From the NCBI RefSeq assembly GCF_900240335.1, contig NZ_LT964979.1:2418001-2482000 (forward strand): DNA of 64,000 bases, written 5' to 3'. The translations under genes and the position numbers were made by a program. This document shows positions 33,456-41,381 of this stretch, piece after piece (within the stretch, counting starts at the first letter, position 1; each line of letters begins with the position of its first letter). The notes beneath the pieces were generated by a model that saw only the letters and a list, made by a program, of their open reading frames with translations, was not told where the DNA came from and did not search any database. Origin of the DNA: Flavimobilis massiliensis (lineage in GTDB: Bacteria; Actinomycetota; Actinomycetes; Actinomycetales; Cellulomonadaceae).

Positions 33456-34160
33456 GTGACTTCGATCCTTTCCGGCAGCCCTGCCGACGCTGGCGTCTTC
33501 GTGTCCTTCGAGGGCGGTGACGGCTCGGGCAAGACGACGCAGATCGGTCTGCTGGGCGACTGGTTCACGCGCTTGGGCCACGAGGTCATCGTGACGCGGG
33601 AGCCGGGAGGTACGACGCTCGGCGCGGAGCTGCGCAGGCTCGTGCTGCACGGCGAGGACATGGCTCCGCGCACGGAGGCGCTGCTCTACGCAGCGGACCG
33701 CGCGCACCACGTGTCGACGCTCGTGCGTCCCGCGCTCGCGCGCGGGGCCGTCGTCGTCACGGACCGTTATCTCGACTCGTCGGTCGCGTACCAGGCGGGT
33801 GGGCGCGAGCTCGGTGCGGACGAGGTCGAGAACCTCTCGCTGTGGGCGACGGGCGGCCTGCTGCCGCACGTCACGGTGCTGCTCGATCTTGATCCTGCGG
33901 TGGGTGTCGCGCGCGTGCCGGGCGGTCTCGACCGTCTCGAGCGGGCGGGTGCCGCGTTTCACGAGCGGACGCGTGAGGCGTACCTCGCGCGGGCTGCGGC
34001 GCATCCGGAGCGGATCGCGGTCGTCGACGCGTCGCTCCCAGTCGAGGACGTGCATGCGCTCGTCGTCGCGGCGGTCGCGGAGAAGCTGGGGATCGACGTC
34101 CCGACGTCGGTCGCGGTCGTGCCGGGAGCGTCCGCTGCAGCGGACGGGCCGCGCTTGTGA
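33456..34160 (+). CDS. tmk: Thymidylate kinase
   Basis: A 234-residue dTMP kinase of the dTTP pathway. The P-loop is FEGGDGSGKTT (residues 18-28), then TREPGGT, DRYLDSSVAYQ (the DRY/H motif) and LDLDPAVGVAR. The GTG at 33456 follows TAGGCT by six bases, so it is probably leaderless. The stop overlaps the start of holB, the usual actinobacterial arrangement. The C-terminus has about 20 extra residues. Confidence 0.96.
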   Translation: MTSILSGSPADAGVFVSFEGGDGSGKTTQIGLLGDWFTRLGHEVIVTREPGGTTLGAELRRLVLHGEDMAPRTEALLYAADRAHHVSTLVRPALARGAVVVTDRYLDSSVAYQAGGRELGADEVENLSLWATGGLLPHVTVLLDLDPAVGVARVPGGLDRLERAGAAFHERTREAYLARAAAHPERIAVVDASLPVEDVHALVVAAVAEKLGIDVPTSVAVVPGASAAADGPRL

Positions 34161-35302
34161 CGGACGTCTGGGAGGACGTCGTCGGGCAGGAGGACGCGGT
34201 CGCGCGCCTGCGCGCGGCGGCGACGGACGACGCGGCGATGACGCACGCATGGCTCGTCACGGGCCCGCCGGGCTCGGGGCGGTCGGTCGCGGCGAAGGCG
34301 TTCGCGGCAGCGTTGCAGTGCTCGGGCGACCCGACGGCCGACGAGGTCGCGGTCGCGGAGGTGCGTGCGGGCACGCACCCGGACGTCACGGTCGTGACGA
34401 CAGACAAGGTGACGATCTCGATCGACGAGGTGCGCGGGCTCATCGGACTCGCCCAGCGGGCGCCCGCGCGCGGCCGGTGGCGCGTCATCGTCGTCGAGGA
34501 CGCGGACCGCATGCTCGAGCGCACGTCGAATGTGCTGCTCAAGGCGATCGAGGAGCCACCGCCGCGCACGGTGTGGGTGCTGTGTGCGCCGAGCCCGCAG
34601 GACGTCGTCGTGACGATCCGTTCGCGGTGCCGGCAGGTGGGGCTGCGCGTGCCGTCGGTCGAGGCGGTCGCGGAGCTGCTCGTGCGACGGGACGGCCTTG
34701 AGCCGGGGCTTGCGCTCGAGTCGGCGCGCGCGGCGCAGTCGCACGTCGGGATGGCACGCAGGCTCGCGCGGGACCCGGAGGCGCGGGCGCGTCGGCGACG
34801 GATCCTCGAGTCGGCGGCGCGGATCCGGGGCGTCGGGGACGCGGTGCTCGCGGCCGACGACCTCGTCGAGACGGCGAAGGCGGAGGCGGCTGCGCGCTCG
34901 GAGGAGCGTGACGCGCGTGAGAAGGCGGAGCTGCTGCGGGCGCTCGGCGTCGAGGCGGGCGCGACGGTGCCACCGGCGTTGCGGGCTCAGGTCAAGCAGC
35001 TCGAGGAGGACCAGAAGCGGCGTGCGACGCGGCAGCAGCGGGACTCGCTCGACACTGCGATGCTCGATCTGCTGTCGCTGTACCGGGACGTGCTCGTCGT
35101 GCAGCTCGGGGCGTCGGGGGACGTCGCGCTCGTCAACGAGGGTGCGGAGGAGCTCGTGCGGTCGCTCGCGGAGTCCTCGACGCCGGAGCAATCGTTGCAC
35201 CGCATGGATGCGATCGGCGAGGCCCGGCAGCGCCTGGCGGGCAACGTTGCGCCGCTCCTCGCGCTCGAGGCGATGATGGTGGCGCTCCGGCCGCAGGTCT
35301 GA
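34157..35302 (+). CDS. holB: DNA polymerase III delta' subunit
   Basis: A 381-residue clamp-loader subunit. It has the AAA+ core (VVGQEDAVARLRAAA, WLVTGPPGSGRSVAAKAFAAALQC, VIVVEDADRMLERTSNVLLKAIEEPPPRTVWVLCAPS) with sensor-1 and an SRC-type arginine region (TIRSRCRQVGLRVPS). The zinc-binding cysteines of the tau subunit are not kept. The start GTG is in the tmk stop, so the two are coupled. C-terminal region is helical with a basic stretch (DQKRRATRQQRDS). Confidence 0.94.
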   Translation: MTDVWEDVVGQEDAVARLRAAATDDAAMTHAWLVTGPPGSGRSVAAKAFAAALQCSGDPTADEVAVAEVRAGTHPDVTVVTTDKVTISIDEVRGLIGLAQRAPARGRWRVIVVEDADRMLERTSNVLLKAIEEPPPRTVWVLCAPSPQDVVVTIRSRCRQVGLRVPSVEAVAELLVRRDGLEPGLALESARAAQSHVGMARRLARDPEARARRRRILESAARIRGVGDAVLAADDLVETAKAEAAARSEERDAREKAELLRALGVEAGATVPPALRAQVKQLEEDQKRRATRQQRDSLDTAMLDLLSLYRDVLVVQLGASGDVALVNEGAEELVRSLAESSTPEQSLHRMDAIGEARQRLAGNVAPLLALEAMMVALRPQV

Positions 35303-35349
35303 TCCCGCCCGGAGTGCGCGGGGGCTCATGCCCGGGCGCAAAGATCTTG

Positions 35350-35392
35350 TTGCAAAGAAGTCCTTGCAAAGAAGTCTTTGCATGCGTAGTGT
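35350..35392 (+). promoter_or_regulatory. Operator and leaderless promoter of the ArsR-type operon
   Basis: TTGCAAAGAAG occurs twice (35350-35360 and 35364-35374), and TGCAAAGA-AG-TCTTTGCA (35365-35382) is a perfect palindrome. A -35 TTGCAA (35364) and -10 TAGTGT (35387-35392), spaced 17 bases, overlap the palindrome, and the ATG follows seven bases after the -10. A bound repressor would cover the promoter, so autorepression is expected. Confidence 0.75.
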
Positions 35393-35399
35393 TGCTCGC

Positions 35400-36002
35400 A
35401 TGACGCACGACGACCCCACCCAGCGGCACTACCCGGAGCCCGTGAACTCCGACGCGCTCAAGGCGCTCGCGCACCCGCTGCGCGTCGCGATCTTCGACGC
35501 GATCGCCCACGGACCCGCCACGGCGAGCACCCTCGCCGAGCAGCTTGGGGAGTCGTCGGGCGCCACGAGCTACCACCTGCGGCAGCTCGCCCGCCACGGC
35601 CTCGTCCGCGAGGCCGAGGGCCGCGGCCGCGGCCGCGAACGCTGGTGGGAGAAGGTCCCCGGCGGCGTCACCGTCGGCGCCCCGCACGACGCCGGCCCCG
35701 CCGAGAAGGCCGCCGCCCGCATGGTCGTCGGCGAGCTCCTCGGCCTCCGCGAGAAGGCGCTGCGCGCGTTCGTTTCAGAGCTCGAGTCCTTCGACGACGA
35801 CTGGCAGGAGGCCAGCCTCATCTCGACCGTCCACCTCGACCTGCCGCGCGAGGTCCTCGCCGAACTCGGCACCCGGCTCACCGAGCTCGTCGGCGAGTAC
35901 GCCGAGACCTACGGCAGCGACCGGGCACCCGCGCCCGGCAGCCGTTCGGTCACCGTCCAGCTCGCCGCGTTCCCCGTCGTCGGGGGTCGCGAGAACCCCT
36001 GA
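35400..36002 (+). CDS. ArsR-type winged-helix regulator
   Basis: A 200-residue repressor-like protein. The helix-turn-helix is near residues 15-70 (ALKALAHPLRVAIFDAIAHGPATASTLAEQLGESSGATSYHLRQLARHGLV), without the metal-binding cysteines of true ArsR. The C-terminal part (EALRAFVSELESFDDDWQEASLI) resembles regulators that control drug pumps. The ATG at 35400 is chosen because promoter and operator lie immediately before it. A small ORF and an MFS exporter follow on the same strand, so it likely controls that pump. Confidence 0.88.
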   Translation: MTHDDPTQRHYPEPVNSDALKALAHPLRVAIFDAIAHGPATASTLAEQLGESSGATSYHLRQLARHGLVREAEGRGRGRERWWEKVPGGVTVGAPHDAGPAEKAAARMVVGELLGLREKALRAFVSELESFDDDWQEASLISTVHLDLPREVLAELGTRLTELVGEYAETYGSDRAPAPGSRSVTVQLAAFPVVGGRENP

Positions 36003-36149
36003 CCGTCACGGCGGCCCGGCCGCCGCACCCGCATCCCTCCCGACGGCACCGCCGTCGTACCCGCCCGACGGCACCGAAGCCGCCCCGCACGACACCACCG
36101 ACCGGCCCGCCGGCGCGGTGCTCCGTCGACCCCTGAGAGGACCCCTGCC

Positions 36150-36263
36150 ATGCGTATCCGCCGCCGCCGCGCACCCCACCGCCCCACGTTCCCGAGCCGC
36201 GACGTCGCGACCGACGCCCTCGGTCGCCCCGTGCTCTACGGCGCACCGCGAGCCGGCCAATGA
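36150..36263 (+). CDS. 37-residue basic protein coupled to the MFS gene
   Basis: A short ORF starting MRIRRRRAPHRPTF, with GAGAGG ten bases upstream. Its stop codon overlaps the ATG of the MFS gene (ATGA), so ribosomes finishing it can start on the pump. It may serve for coupling, or be a small basic protein in its own right. It is too short for the usual gene finders; codon use is normal for the window. Confidence 0.6.
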   Translation: MRIRRRRAPHRPTFPSRDVATDALGRPVLYGAPRAGQ

Positions 36264-37777
36264 GCGGCGCCGACGACCGCACCGCGGCGCAGCCCGAGGC
36301 CCTCACGACCGGGCACGACGAGGCCGCGACCGCCGTGCCCGCTCTCGACGACGCCCGCCTCACGACGACCGGCCTCCTGCCCGGCTTCGGCCGCTTGTGG
36401 ACGTCGTCGATCGCCTCGAACCTCGCCGACGGCATCGGCCGTGTCGCCGTCCCGCTGCTCGGCACGACGCTCACCCGCGACCCGCTCGCGATCTCGGTGC
36501 TCGGCGCCCTCGCGTTCCTCCCGTGGCTGCTCCTCGGCCTGCCGGCGGGAGTGCTCGTCGACCGGGTCGACCGGCGCCGAGCGATGGCCGTCGCCAACGG
36601 CGTCCGTGTGCTTGCCGCGGCGGGGCTCGCGCTCACCGTCGCGACCGGCGCCGTGACGATCTGGTGGCTCTACGCCGCCGTGCTCGTGTGGGGCGTCGGT
36701 GAGACGGTCTACGACAACGCAGCCACCGCGCTCGTCCCCGACTACGTCGAGCGCCACGGCCTCGACCGCGCGAACGGCCGCATGCAGTCGAGCGAGATCG
36801 TCGTGCAGACGTTCGTCGCGACGCCGCTCGGCGCGTGGCTCTTCGCGGTCGCGATGGTCGTGCCGCTGTGGTCGACCGCGGCGGGCTTCGCGCTCGCGGC
36901 GTTGCTCGTGCTCGCGCTGCCGACGGCGGTCACCGCGGGCGCCCGCGCGGGCGCGCGGGCGGGGGTGTCCGACGATGCCGCTGACGCCGCCGTGCCCGCT
37001 GACGACGTTCTTCCCGACGACGCCGTGCACGACGACGCCGCCCTTCCCGACGACGACGCCGTGCCCGCAGCGACGTCGGCCCCGACCGTCGCGCTGGCGG
37101 CCGAGCTCCTCGGCGACCGGGGCCAGGCGACCTCCCCGTCCCGCCCCGGTGTGCTCGCGGACATGCGGGACGCGTTCGTCTTCGTGTGGCGTCACCGGTA
37201 CCTGCGCCAGATGACCGTGCTCACGGTCGTCGTCGGCAACGCGCTGGCCTTCGGGCAGGCGGCGAGCCTGCTGCTGTTCCTCGACACGTTTGGCGTCTCG
37301 GAGGCATCGGTCGGCGCGCTCACGGCAGTCATCGGCGCGGGCGCGCTCGTCGGCGCGATGTCCGGCGGGGCGGTCGTGCGGCGGATCGGTCGTGGTCGGA
37401 CGCTCCTCGTCGGGACGCTCGTCGGCGGTCTGGGGATCATGCTCGTCGGCCTGGCACCGAGCCTGTGGACGGCGCTCGTCGCCTACGCCCTGGGGGCAGC
37501 CGGGGTGTCGCTGTGGAACGTGCCGTGGGGTGCGCTGCGCCAGATCCTCGTGCCGAGTCACCTGCTGGGGCGCGTGAGCGGCCTGCTGCGGGCGATCAAC
37601 TGGGGTCTCATGCCGGTCGCGACGCTCCTGGGTGGCTGGGTCGCGCGCGTCGACCTCCAGCTGCCGTTCCTCGTCGGCGGCATCGTCGTCGTCGTAGTGT
37701 CCGCCCTCCGCGTCCGCACGATCCTCGGCGCGGACGCGGCAGCCGAAGCGCCCTCTCCCGCTGCCCTCTCCCGCTGA
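36260..37777 (+). CDS. MFS drug-efflux-type transporter
   Basis: A 505-residue transporter of the enterobactin/macrolide exporter type (GFGRLWTSSIASNLADGIGRVAVPLLG; GLPAGVLVDRVDRRRAMAVANGVR). Twelve helices are predicted. The central cytoplasmic loop is expanded by a low-complexity acidic run (about 36970-37080) of DDA, ADD and LPDD units in which 15-bp steps can be seen. Likely exports a toxic compound sensed by the ArsR-type protein at the head of the operon. Confidence 0.87.
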   Translation: MSGADDRTAAQPEALTTGHDEAATAVPALDDARLTTTGLLPGFGRLWTSSIASNLADGIGRVAVPLLGTTLTRDPLAISVLGALAFLPWLLLGLPAGVLVDRVDRRRAMAVANGVRVLAAAGLALTVATGAVTIWWLYAAVLVWGVGETVYDNAATALVPDYVERHGLDRANGRMQSSEIVVQTFVATPLGAWLFAVAMVVPLWSTAAGFALAALLVLALPTAVTAGARAGARAGVSDDAADAAVPADDVLPDDAVHDDAALPDDDAVPAATSAPTVALAAELLGDRGQATSPSRPGVLADMRDAFVFVWRHRYLRQMTVLTVVVGNALAFGQAASLLLFLDTFGVSEASVGALTAVIGAGALVGAMSGGAVVRRIGRGRTLLVGTLVGGLGIMLVGLAPSLWTALVAYALGAAGVSLWNVPWGALRQILVPSHLLGRVSGLLRAINWGLMPVATLLGGWVARVDLQLPFLVGGIVVVVVSALRVRTILGADAAAEAPSPAALSR

Positions 37778-37797
37778 CCCCACCCGCTGACCCCTCC

Positions 37798-37868
37798 CGC
37801 GAGATAGCGCTCGAGCGACGAGATAGCGCGAGGCGCGCGCTATCTCGTCGCTGAAGCGCTATCTCGCG
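37798..37868. repeat. Double-arm palindrome built on GAGATAGCGC
   Basis: Outer arms CGCGAGATAGCGCT (37798-37811) and inner arms AGCGACGAGATAGCGCG (37814-37830) are both mirrored (37836-37852 and 37855-37868), so four GAGATAGCGC motifs are stacked in one hairpin. It sits 20 bases after the MFS stop and may terminate that operon. The motif differs from the GATAGCCGATC family. Confidence 0.8.
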
Positions 37869-37980
37869 GACTCGGTCGCGCGGAGGTCGTTGATGACCGC
37901 TCGGACGCGACGGTGAGCGGGAGGGAGGTGAGGGTGTAGGCGGTCGCCCCGCTGAGGCGGAGGCGTGGGTTCGTGGTCAT
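37840..37980 (-). pseudogene. Remnant of a membrane sensor gene (start only)
   Basis: On the minus strand an ATG with GGAAGG ahead begins MTTNPRLRLSGATAYTLTSLPL, which looks like the first residues of a putative-sensor-domain membrane protein. The sequence then turns into an unrelated Ser/Thr run and stops at 37840. In a second frame the same DNA encodes RVRAVINDLRATESAR and a stop (37859), resembling the end of another gene. An internal deletion that joined start and end is my reading. No gene is seen in the rest of 37778-38107. Confidence 0.35.
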
Positions 37981-38107
37981 GCGTCCAGCCTTCCGTCGCG
38001 GGTGTCCGCGCACGATCCTGCCACCCGGACACCTCGTGTCGGGCTACCCCCACCCCCGTCTCGCGGTCATGCGGGCGCGTGTCGGTGGGGGCCGCTACCG
38101 TGGGGGC

Positions 38108-39697
38108 GTGCCCTCGCTCTCCCGCCATGCGTCCGTCCGTCCCCGCGCCCTGCGCGCGTCCGCCGCGCTCGCCGCACTCGCGCTGCTCGTCACCGGCTGC
38201 GTCGCCGGCAAGCAGGCGACGCCCGTGTCCGACGGGGGCCCGACGCACTCGTCGGAGCTTCCCGCGAACTTCGACGCGCTCCTGCCCGACGGGCTCGACC
38301 CGGCGTTCCGCGAGTACTACGCGCAGCAGGTGACGTGGGACGCGTGCATCGGCGGCTCGCTCGAGTGCGCGACCGTCTCGATCCCCGTGAGTTGGCGCGA
38401 CGCGTCGCTCGGCTCGGCGTCCCTCGAGGTCGTACGCTCGCCCGCGCTCGGCGAGCGCACCGGGTCGATCCTCGTCAACCCGGGCGGCCCCGGCGGTTCC
38501 GGCGTCGACTTCATCGAGACCGCGGTCGGGCTCGTGAGCCGTGACGTCCGCCAGGAGTACGACCTCGTGAGCTTCGACCCCCGCGGAGTCGGACGGTCGA
38601 CGCCCGTCGAGTGCGTCGACGACTCCGTCCTCGACGTCATGACGCAGGCCGACCACGACCTCCGGACCGCCGAGGGCCGCGCGTCGTTCGCCGCCGAGCA
38701 GAAGACGTTCGCCGACGGATGCCTCGAGCGCACCGGCACGCTCCTCGGCAACGTCGACACGGCGTCGGCCGCTCACGACATGGACCTCCTGCGCGTCCTC
38801 GTGCGCGACGAGCAGCTCCACTACCTCGGCTACTCCTACGGCACGCAGCTCGGCGCCGCGTACGCCGGGCAGTTCCCGGACAAGGTCGGCCGGCTCGTGC
38901 TCGACGCGGCCGTCGACATCACGCAGACGAGCGACGAGGCGAGCCTCGGGCAGGCGAAGGGCTTCGAGCTGGCGCTGCGGAACTACGTCACTGCGTGCCA
39001 GTCGGGCCCGCAGTGCCCGCTCACGGGGGACGTCGACTCCGGCCTCCAGCAGATCCACGACCTCACGGAGCGTGCGCTCGCGGACCCGCTGCCGACGGAC
39101 GACGACGCGCGCCCGCTCACGCGGAACCTCGCGTTCTACGGCATCGCGGTCGCGCTCTACTCGGACGACTCGTGGCCGTACCTCACGGCCGCGCTGAGGC
39201 TCGCGCTCGTCGACGGCGACGGCACCGGGCTGCTCCAGCTCGCGGACATGTACAACGACCGCAAGCCGGACGGCACCTTCGGGTCGAACAGCTTCTCAGC
39301 GTTCCGTGCGGTGGGCTGCGCGGACTCCCGCGGCTCGACGGACCTCGCGACGATGGAGGCCGAGCGCCTCAAGATCCTTGAGGTCGCCCCGACGCTCGGC
39401 GAGTCGTTCGCGTTCGGCGGGCTCGTGTGCGCGGACTGGCCGACGCCCGTCGTCGAGATCGACTACGACATCTCGGCGAAGGGCGCGGCACCGATCGTCG
39501 TCATCGGCACGACGGGCGACCCGGCGACGCCCTACGAGAGCGCGGAGGCTCTCGCGGGGACGCTCGAATCGGCGACGCTCCTCACGTGGGAGGGCGAGGG
39601 CCACACAGCGTACGGCCGGTCGAACTCCTGCATCAAGGAGGCGGTCGACGCGTACTTCCTCGACGGCACGGTGCCGGCCGAGGGGCTCGTCTGCTGA
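38108..39697 (+). CDS. Secreted lipoprotein alpha/beta hydrolase (TAP/S33 peptidase type)
   Basis: A 529-residue protein with a lipoprotein signal peptide (ALRASAALAALALLVTGC, Cys near residue 36). The hydrolase core has SILVNPGGPGGSG (oxyanion region), the nucleophile in LGYSYGTQLGAAYAG, and the TAP-like C-terminal domain with the acid in GTTGDPATPYES and His in GEGHTAYG. Streptomyces tripeptidyl aminopeptidases belong here; it may release peptides outside the cell. The GTG at 38108 is six bases after TACCGT, thus leaderless. A hairpin terminator follows. Confidence 0.9.
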   Translation: MPSLSRHASVRPRALRASAALAALALLVTGCVAGKQATPVSDGGPTHSSELPANFDALLPDGLDPAFREYYAQQVTWDACIGGSLECATVSIPVSWRDASLGSASLEVVRSPALGERTGSILVNPGGPGGSGVDFIETAVGLVSRDVRQEYDLVSFDPRGVGRSTPVECVDDSVLDVMTQADHDLRTAEGRASFAAEQKTFADGCLERTGTLLGNVDTASAAHDMDLLRVLVRDEQLHYLGYSYGTQLGAAYAGQFPDKVGRLVLDAAVDITQTSDEASLGQAKGFELALRNYVTACQSGPQCPLTGDVDSGLQQIHDLTERALADPLPTDDDARPLTRNLAFYGIAVALYSDDSWPYLTAALRLALVDGDGTGLLQLADMYNDRKPDGTFGSNSFSAFRAVGCADSRGSTDLATMEAERLKILEVAPTLGESFAFGGLVCADWPTPVVEIDYDISAKGAAPIVVIGTTGDPATPYESAEALAGTLESATLLTWEGEGHTAYGRSNSCIKEAVDAYFLDGTVPAEGLVC

Positions 39698-39707
39698 CGT
39701 GACGCAC

Positions 39708-39742
39708 GTGACCCGCACGGATTTTGCGTGCGCCCGGGTCAC
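39708..39742 (+). terminator. Terminator after the TAP-like hydrolase
   Basis: GTGACCCGCACG pairs with CGTGCGCCCGGGTCAC with a two-base bulge, loop GATTTTG, just after the stop codon. Confidence 0.6.
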
Positions 39743-39791
39743 TGGGTATTGTTGCCGAGGCTTGAGGGCGTTACGGCGCACGACGAGCCAC

Positions 39792-39864
39792 GCCGCCTTA
39801 GCTCAGTCGGCAGAGCGTTTCACTCGTAATGAAAAGGTCGTGAGTTCGATTCTCACAGGCGGCT
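39792..39864 (+). tRNA. tRNA-Thr (anticodon CGT)
   Basis: A 73-nt cloverleaf: acceptor arm GCCGCCT/AGGCGGC, D arm with AGCTCAGTCGGCAGAGC, anticodon loop CTCGTAA (CGT reads ACG, threonine), and T arm GTGAG-TTCGATT-CTCAC. The discriminator is T and CCA is not encoded. A hairpin terminator follows within five bases. Confidence 0.96.
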
Positions 39865-39868
39865 CGTT

Positions 39869-39900
39869 CGAAGGCCCCCACCCGACGGTGGGGGCCTTCG
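39869..39900 (+). terminator. Terminator of tRNA-Thr
   Basis: A perfect 14-bp stem CGAAGGCCCCCACC (39869-39882), loop CGAC, complement 39887-39900. Confidence 0.85.
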
Positions 39901-39950
39901 TCGTTCAACGGGCAGGTCGGATCCTCCGACGGCCCTGACCTGGGAGGGGC

Positions 39951-41183
39951 ATCATCACCACGCGCGCCCGCTCCGCCGTCGGCGGGGCATCGGGCCTCCT
40001 GCTCGTCGCCATCATCCTCTACGCGTTCAACCTGCGTGGCCCGATCGTCGCGGTCGCCCCCGTCATCCGGGAGCTCGCCGCCGACCTCGGCGTCACGGAC
40101 GGGACGGCGGGCCTCGTCTCGACGATCCCGGTGATCTGCTTCGCGGCCGCGACGCCGTTCGTCGCGGCCTACCTGCGGCGGGCGTCGCTCGAGCGGGCCG
40201 TCCTCGTGTCGCTCGCGCTCGTGCTTGTCGGCACGATCGTGCGGTCGGTCGGCGGGTTCCCGCTCGCGATCGCGGGCACGATCGTCATCGGTGTTGCCAT
40301 CACGATCGGTAACGTCGCGGTCCCCGTCATCGTCGCGCGTGACTTCCCGTCACGCGTCGGCATTGTCACGGGTATCTACACGTCGGCGCTCAACATCGGC
40401 TCGGTCATCACGACGATCGGGACGGCGCCGCTCGCGGCGCTCGTCGGCTGGCGCTGGGCGCTCGCGTCGTGGGGCGTTCTCGTGCTCGTGGCCGCCGTCG
40501 TGTGGCGCGTCGCGACGGCGCGGATCGCTGCGGCTCCGGGGGCGGCGCCGTCGGCCGGTGCTGCGGACAGCACGCCGGTCCCGGCTGACAGCATCGCGCT
40601 GCTGCCGCCGTGGCGCCGCTGGGACGTGTGGCTGCTCGTCGCGGCGTTCGGGGCGCAGTCGTTCAGCTACTACGGGTCGAGCACGTGGCTGCCGTCGATT
40701 CTCGCGGACACGATCGGGCTGTCGAAGGACGGTGCGGGTGCGGCGTCGTCGGTGTTCCAGCTCATGGCGATCGTCGGGAGCCTCGGGGCTCCGGCGCTGC
40801 TGGCGCGCGGTCTGCATCTGCGGACGGTGTCGGCGGTGCTCGTCGGGTGCTGGCTCGTGCTGCCGGCGGGCCTGCTCCTCGCGCCGCACGGGTACCTCGT
40901 GTGGATGGCGGCGGCGGGCGTCGCGCAGGGCGGGTTCTTCACGATGGTCGTCGTCATGATGGTGCGGCGCTCGGGCGGGTCGTCGAACATGCGGCGTATG
41001 TCGGCTTTCGTCCAGGGCCTCGGGTACTGCCTCGCGGCGGCGGGGCCCGTGACGCTGGGTCTCGTGCATGACGCGACGGGGTCGTGGACGGCGCCGTTGC
41101 TGACGGTGCTCGTCATGGTGGGGATCATGGCGGCGGCGGGTCTCACGGTCGCGTCGGCGAAGCCGGTCGCGACGATCGACTGA
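39951..41183 (+). CDS. CynX/NimT-type MFS transporter with apparent ATC start
   Basis: The protein (410 residues) needs its first helix (GLLLVAIILYAFNLRGPIVAVAPVIREL), which matches the start of CynX/NimT transporters of cyanate, nitroimidazoles or similar anions. Yet no ATG, GTG or TTG lies between the in-frame TGA at 39936 and that helix. GGGAGGGG (39942-39949) is an ideal ribosome site, followed by ATC ATC ACC ACG, so an ATC start at 39951 or 39954, or a base error for ATG, is implied. The next usable start (GTG 40131) would remove two helices. Twelve helices are predicted from 39951. Confidence 0.75.
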   Translation: MITTRARSAVGGASGLLLVAIILYAFNLRGPIVAVAPVIRELAADLGVTDGTAGLVSTIPVICFAAATPFVAAYLRRASLERAVLVSLALVLVGTIVRSVGGFPLAIAGTIVIGVAITIGNVAVPVIVARDFPSRVGIVTGIYTSALNIGSVITTIGTAPLAALVGWRWALASWGVLVLVAAVVWRVATARIAAAPGAAPSAGAADSTPVPADSIALLPPWRRWDVWLLVAAFGAQSFSYYGSSTWLPSILADTIGLSKDGAGAASSVFQLMAIVGSLGAPALLARGLHLRTVSAVLVGCWLVLPAGLLLAPHGYLVWMAAAGVAQGGFFTMVVVMMVRRSGGSSNMRRMSAFVQGLGYCLAAAGPVTLGLVHDATGSWTAPLLTVLVMVGIMAAAGLTVASAKPVATID

Positions 41184-41206
41184 TCCTGGGCCGACCCTCC
41201 CCGAGT

Positions 41207-41253
41207 GTCGATAGCCGATCCGCGCGGCATAGGCGTGCGGATCGGCTATCGAC
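41207..41253. repeat. GATAGCCGATC palindrome, copy 6
   Basis: Perfect 17-bp arms (GTCGATAGCCGATCCGC) around GCGGCATAGGCGT. It lies 24 bases after the transporter stop codon. Confidence 0.88.
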
Positions 41254-41289
41254 GTCCCCGGGTCAGGTGCGGTTCTCGGCTCCCCACGC

Positions 41290-41334
41290 CCGATAGCGGA
41301 TCCGCGCGCCATAGGCGTGCGGATCGGCTATCGG
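41290..41334. repeat. GATAGCCGATC palindrome, copy 7
   Basis: CCGATAGCGGATCCGC faces GCGGATCGGCTATCGG (one mismatch each side); the loop GCGCCATAGGCGT is almost the same as in copy 6. The two copies are a tandem duplication between convergent genes. Confidence 0.85.
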
Positions 41335-41381
41335 ACCACTGGAGCGGTGGCTGCGCCAAGGGCAGAACGGCAGGAGGATCC

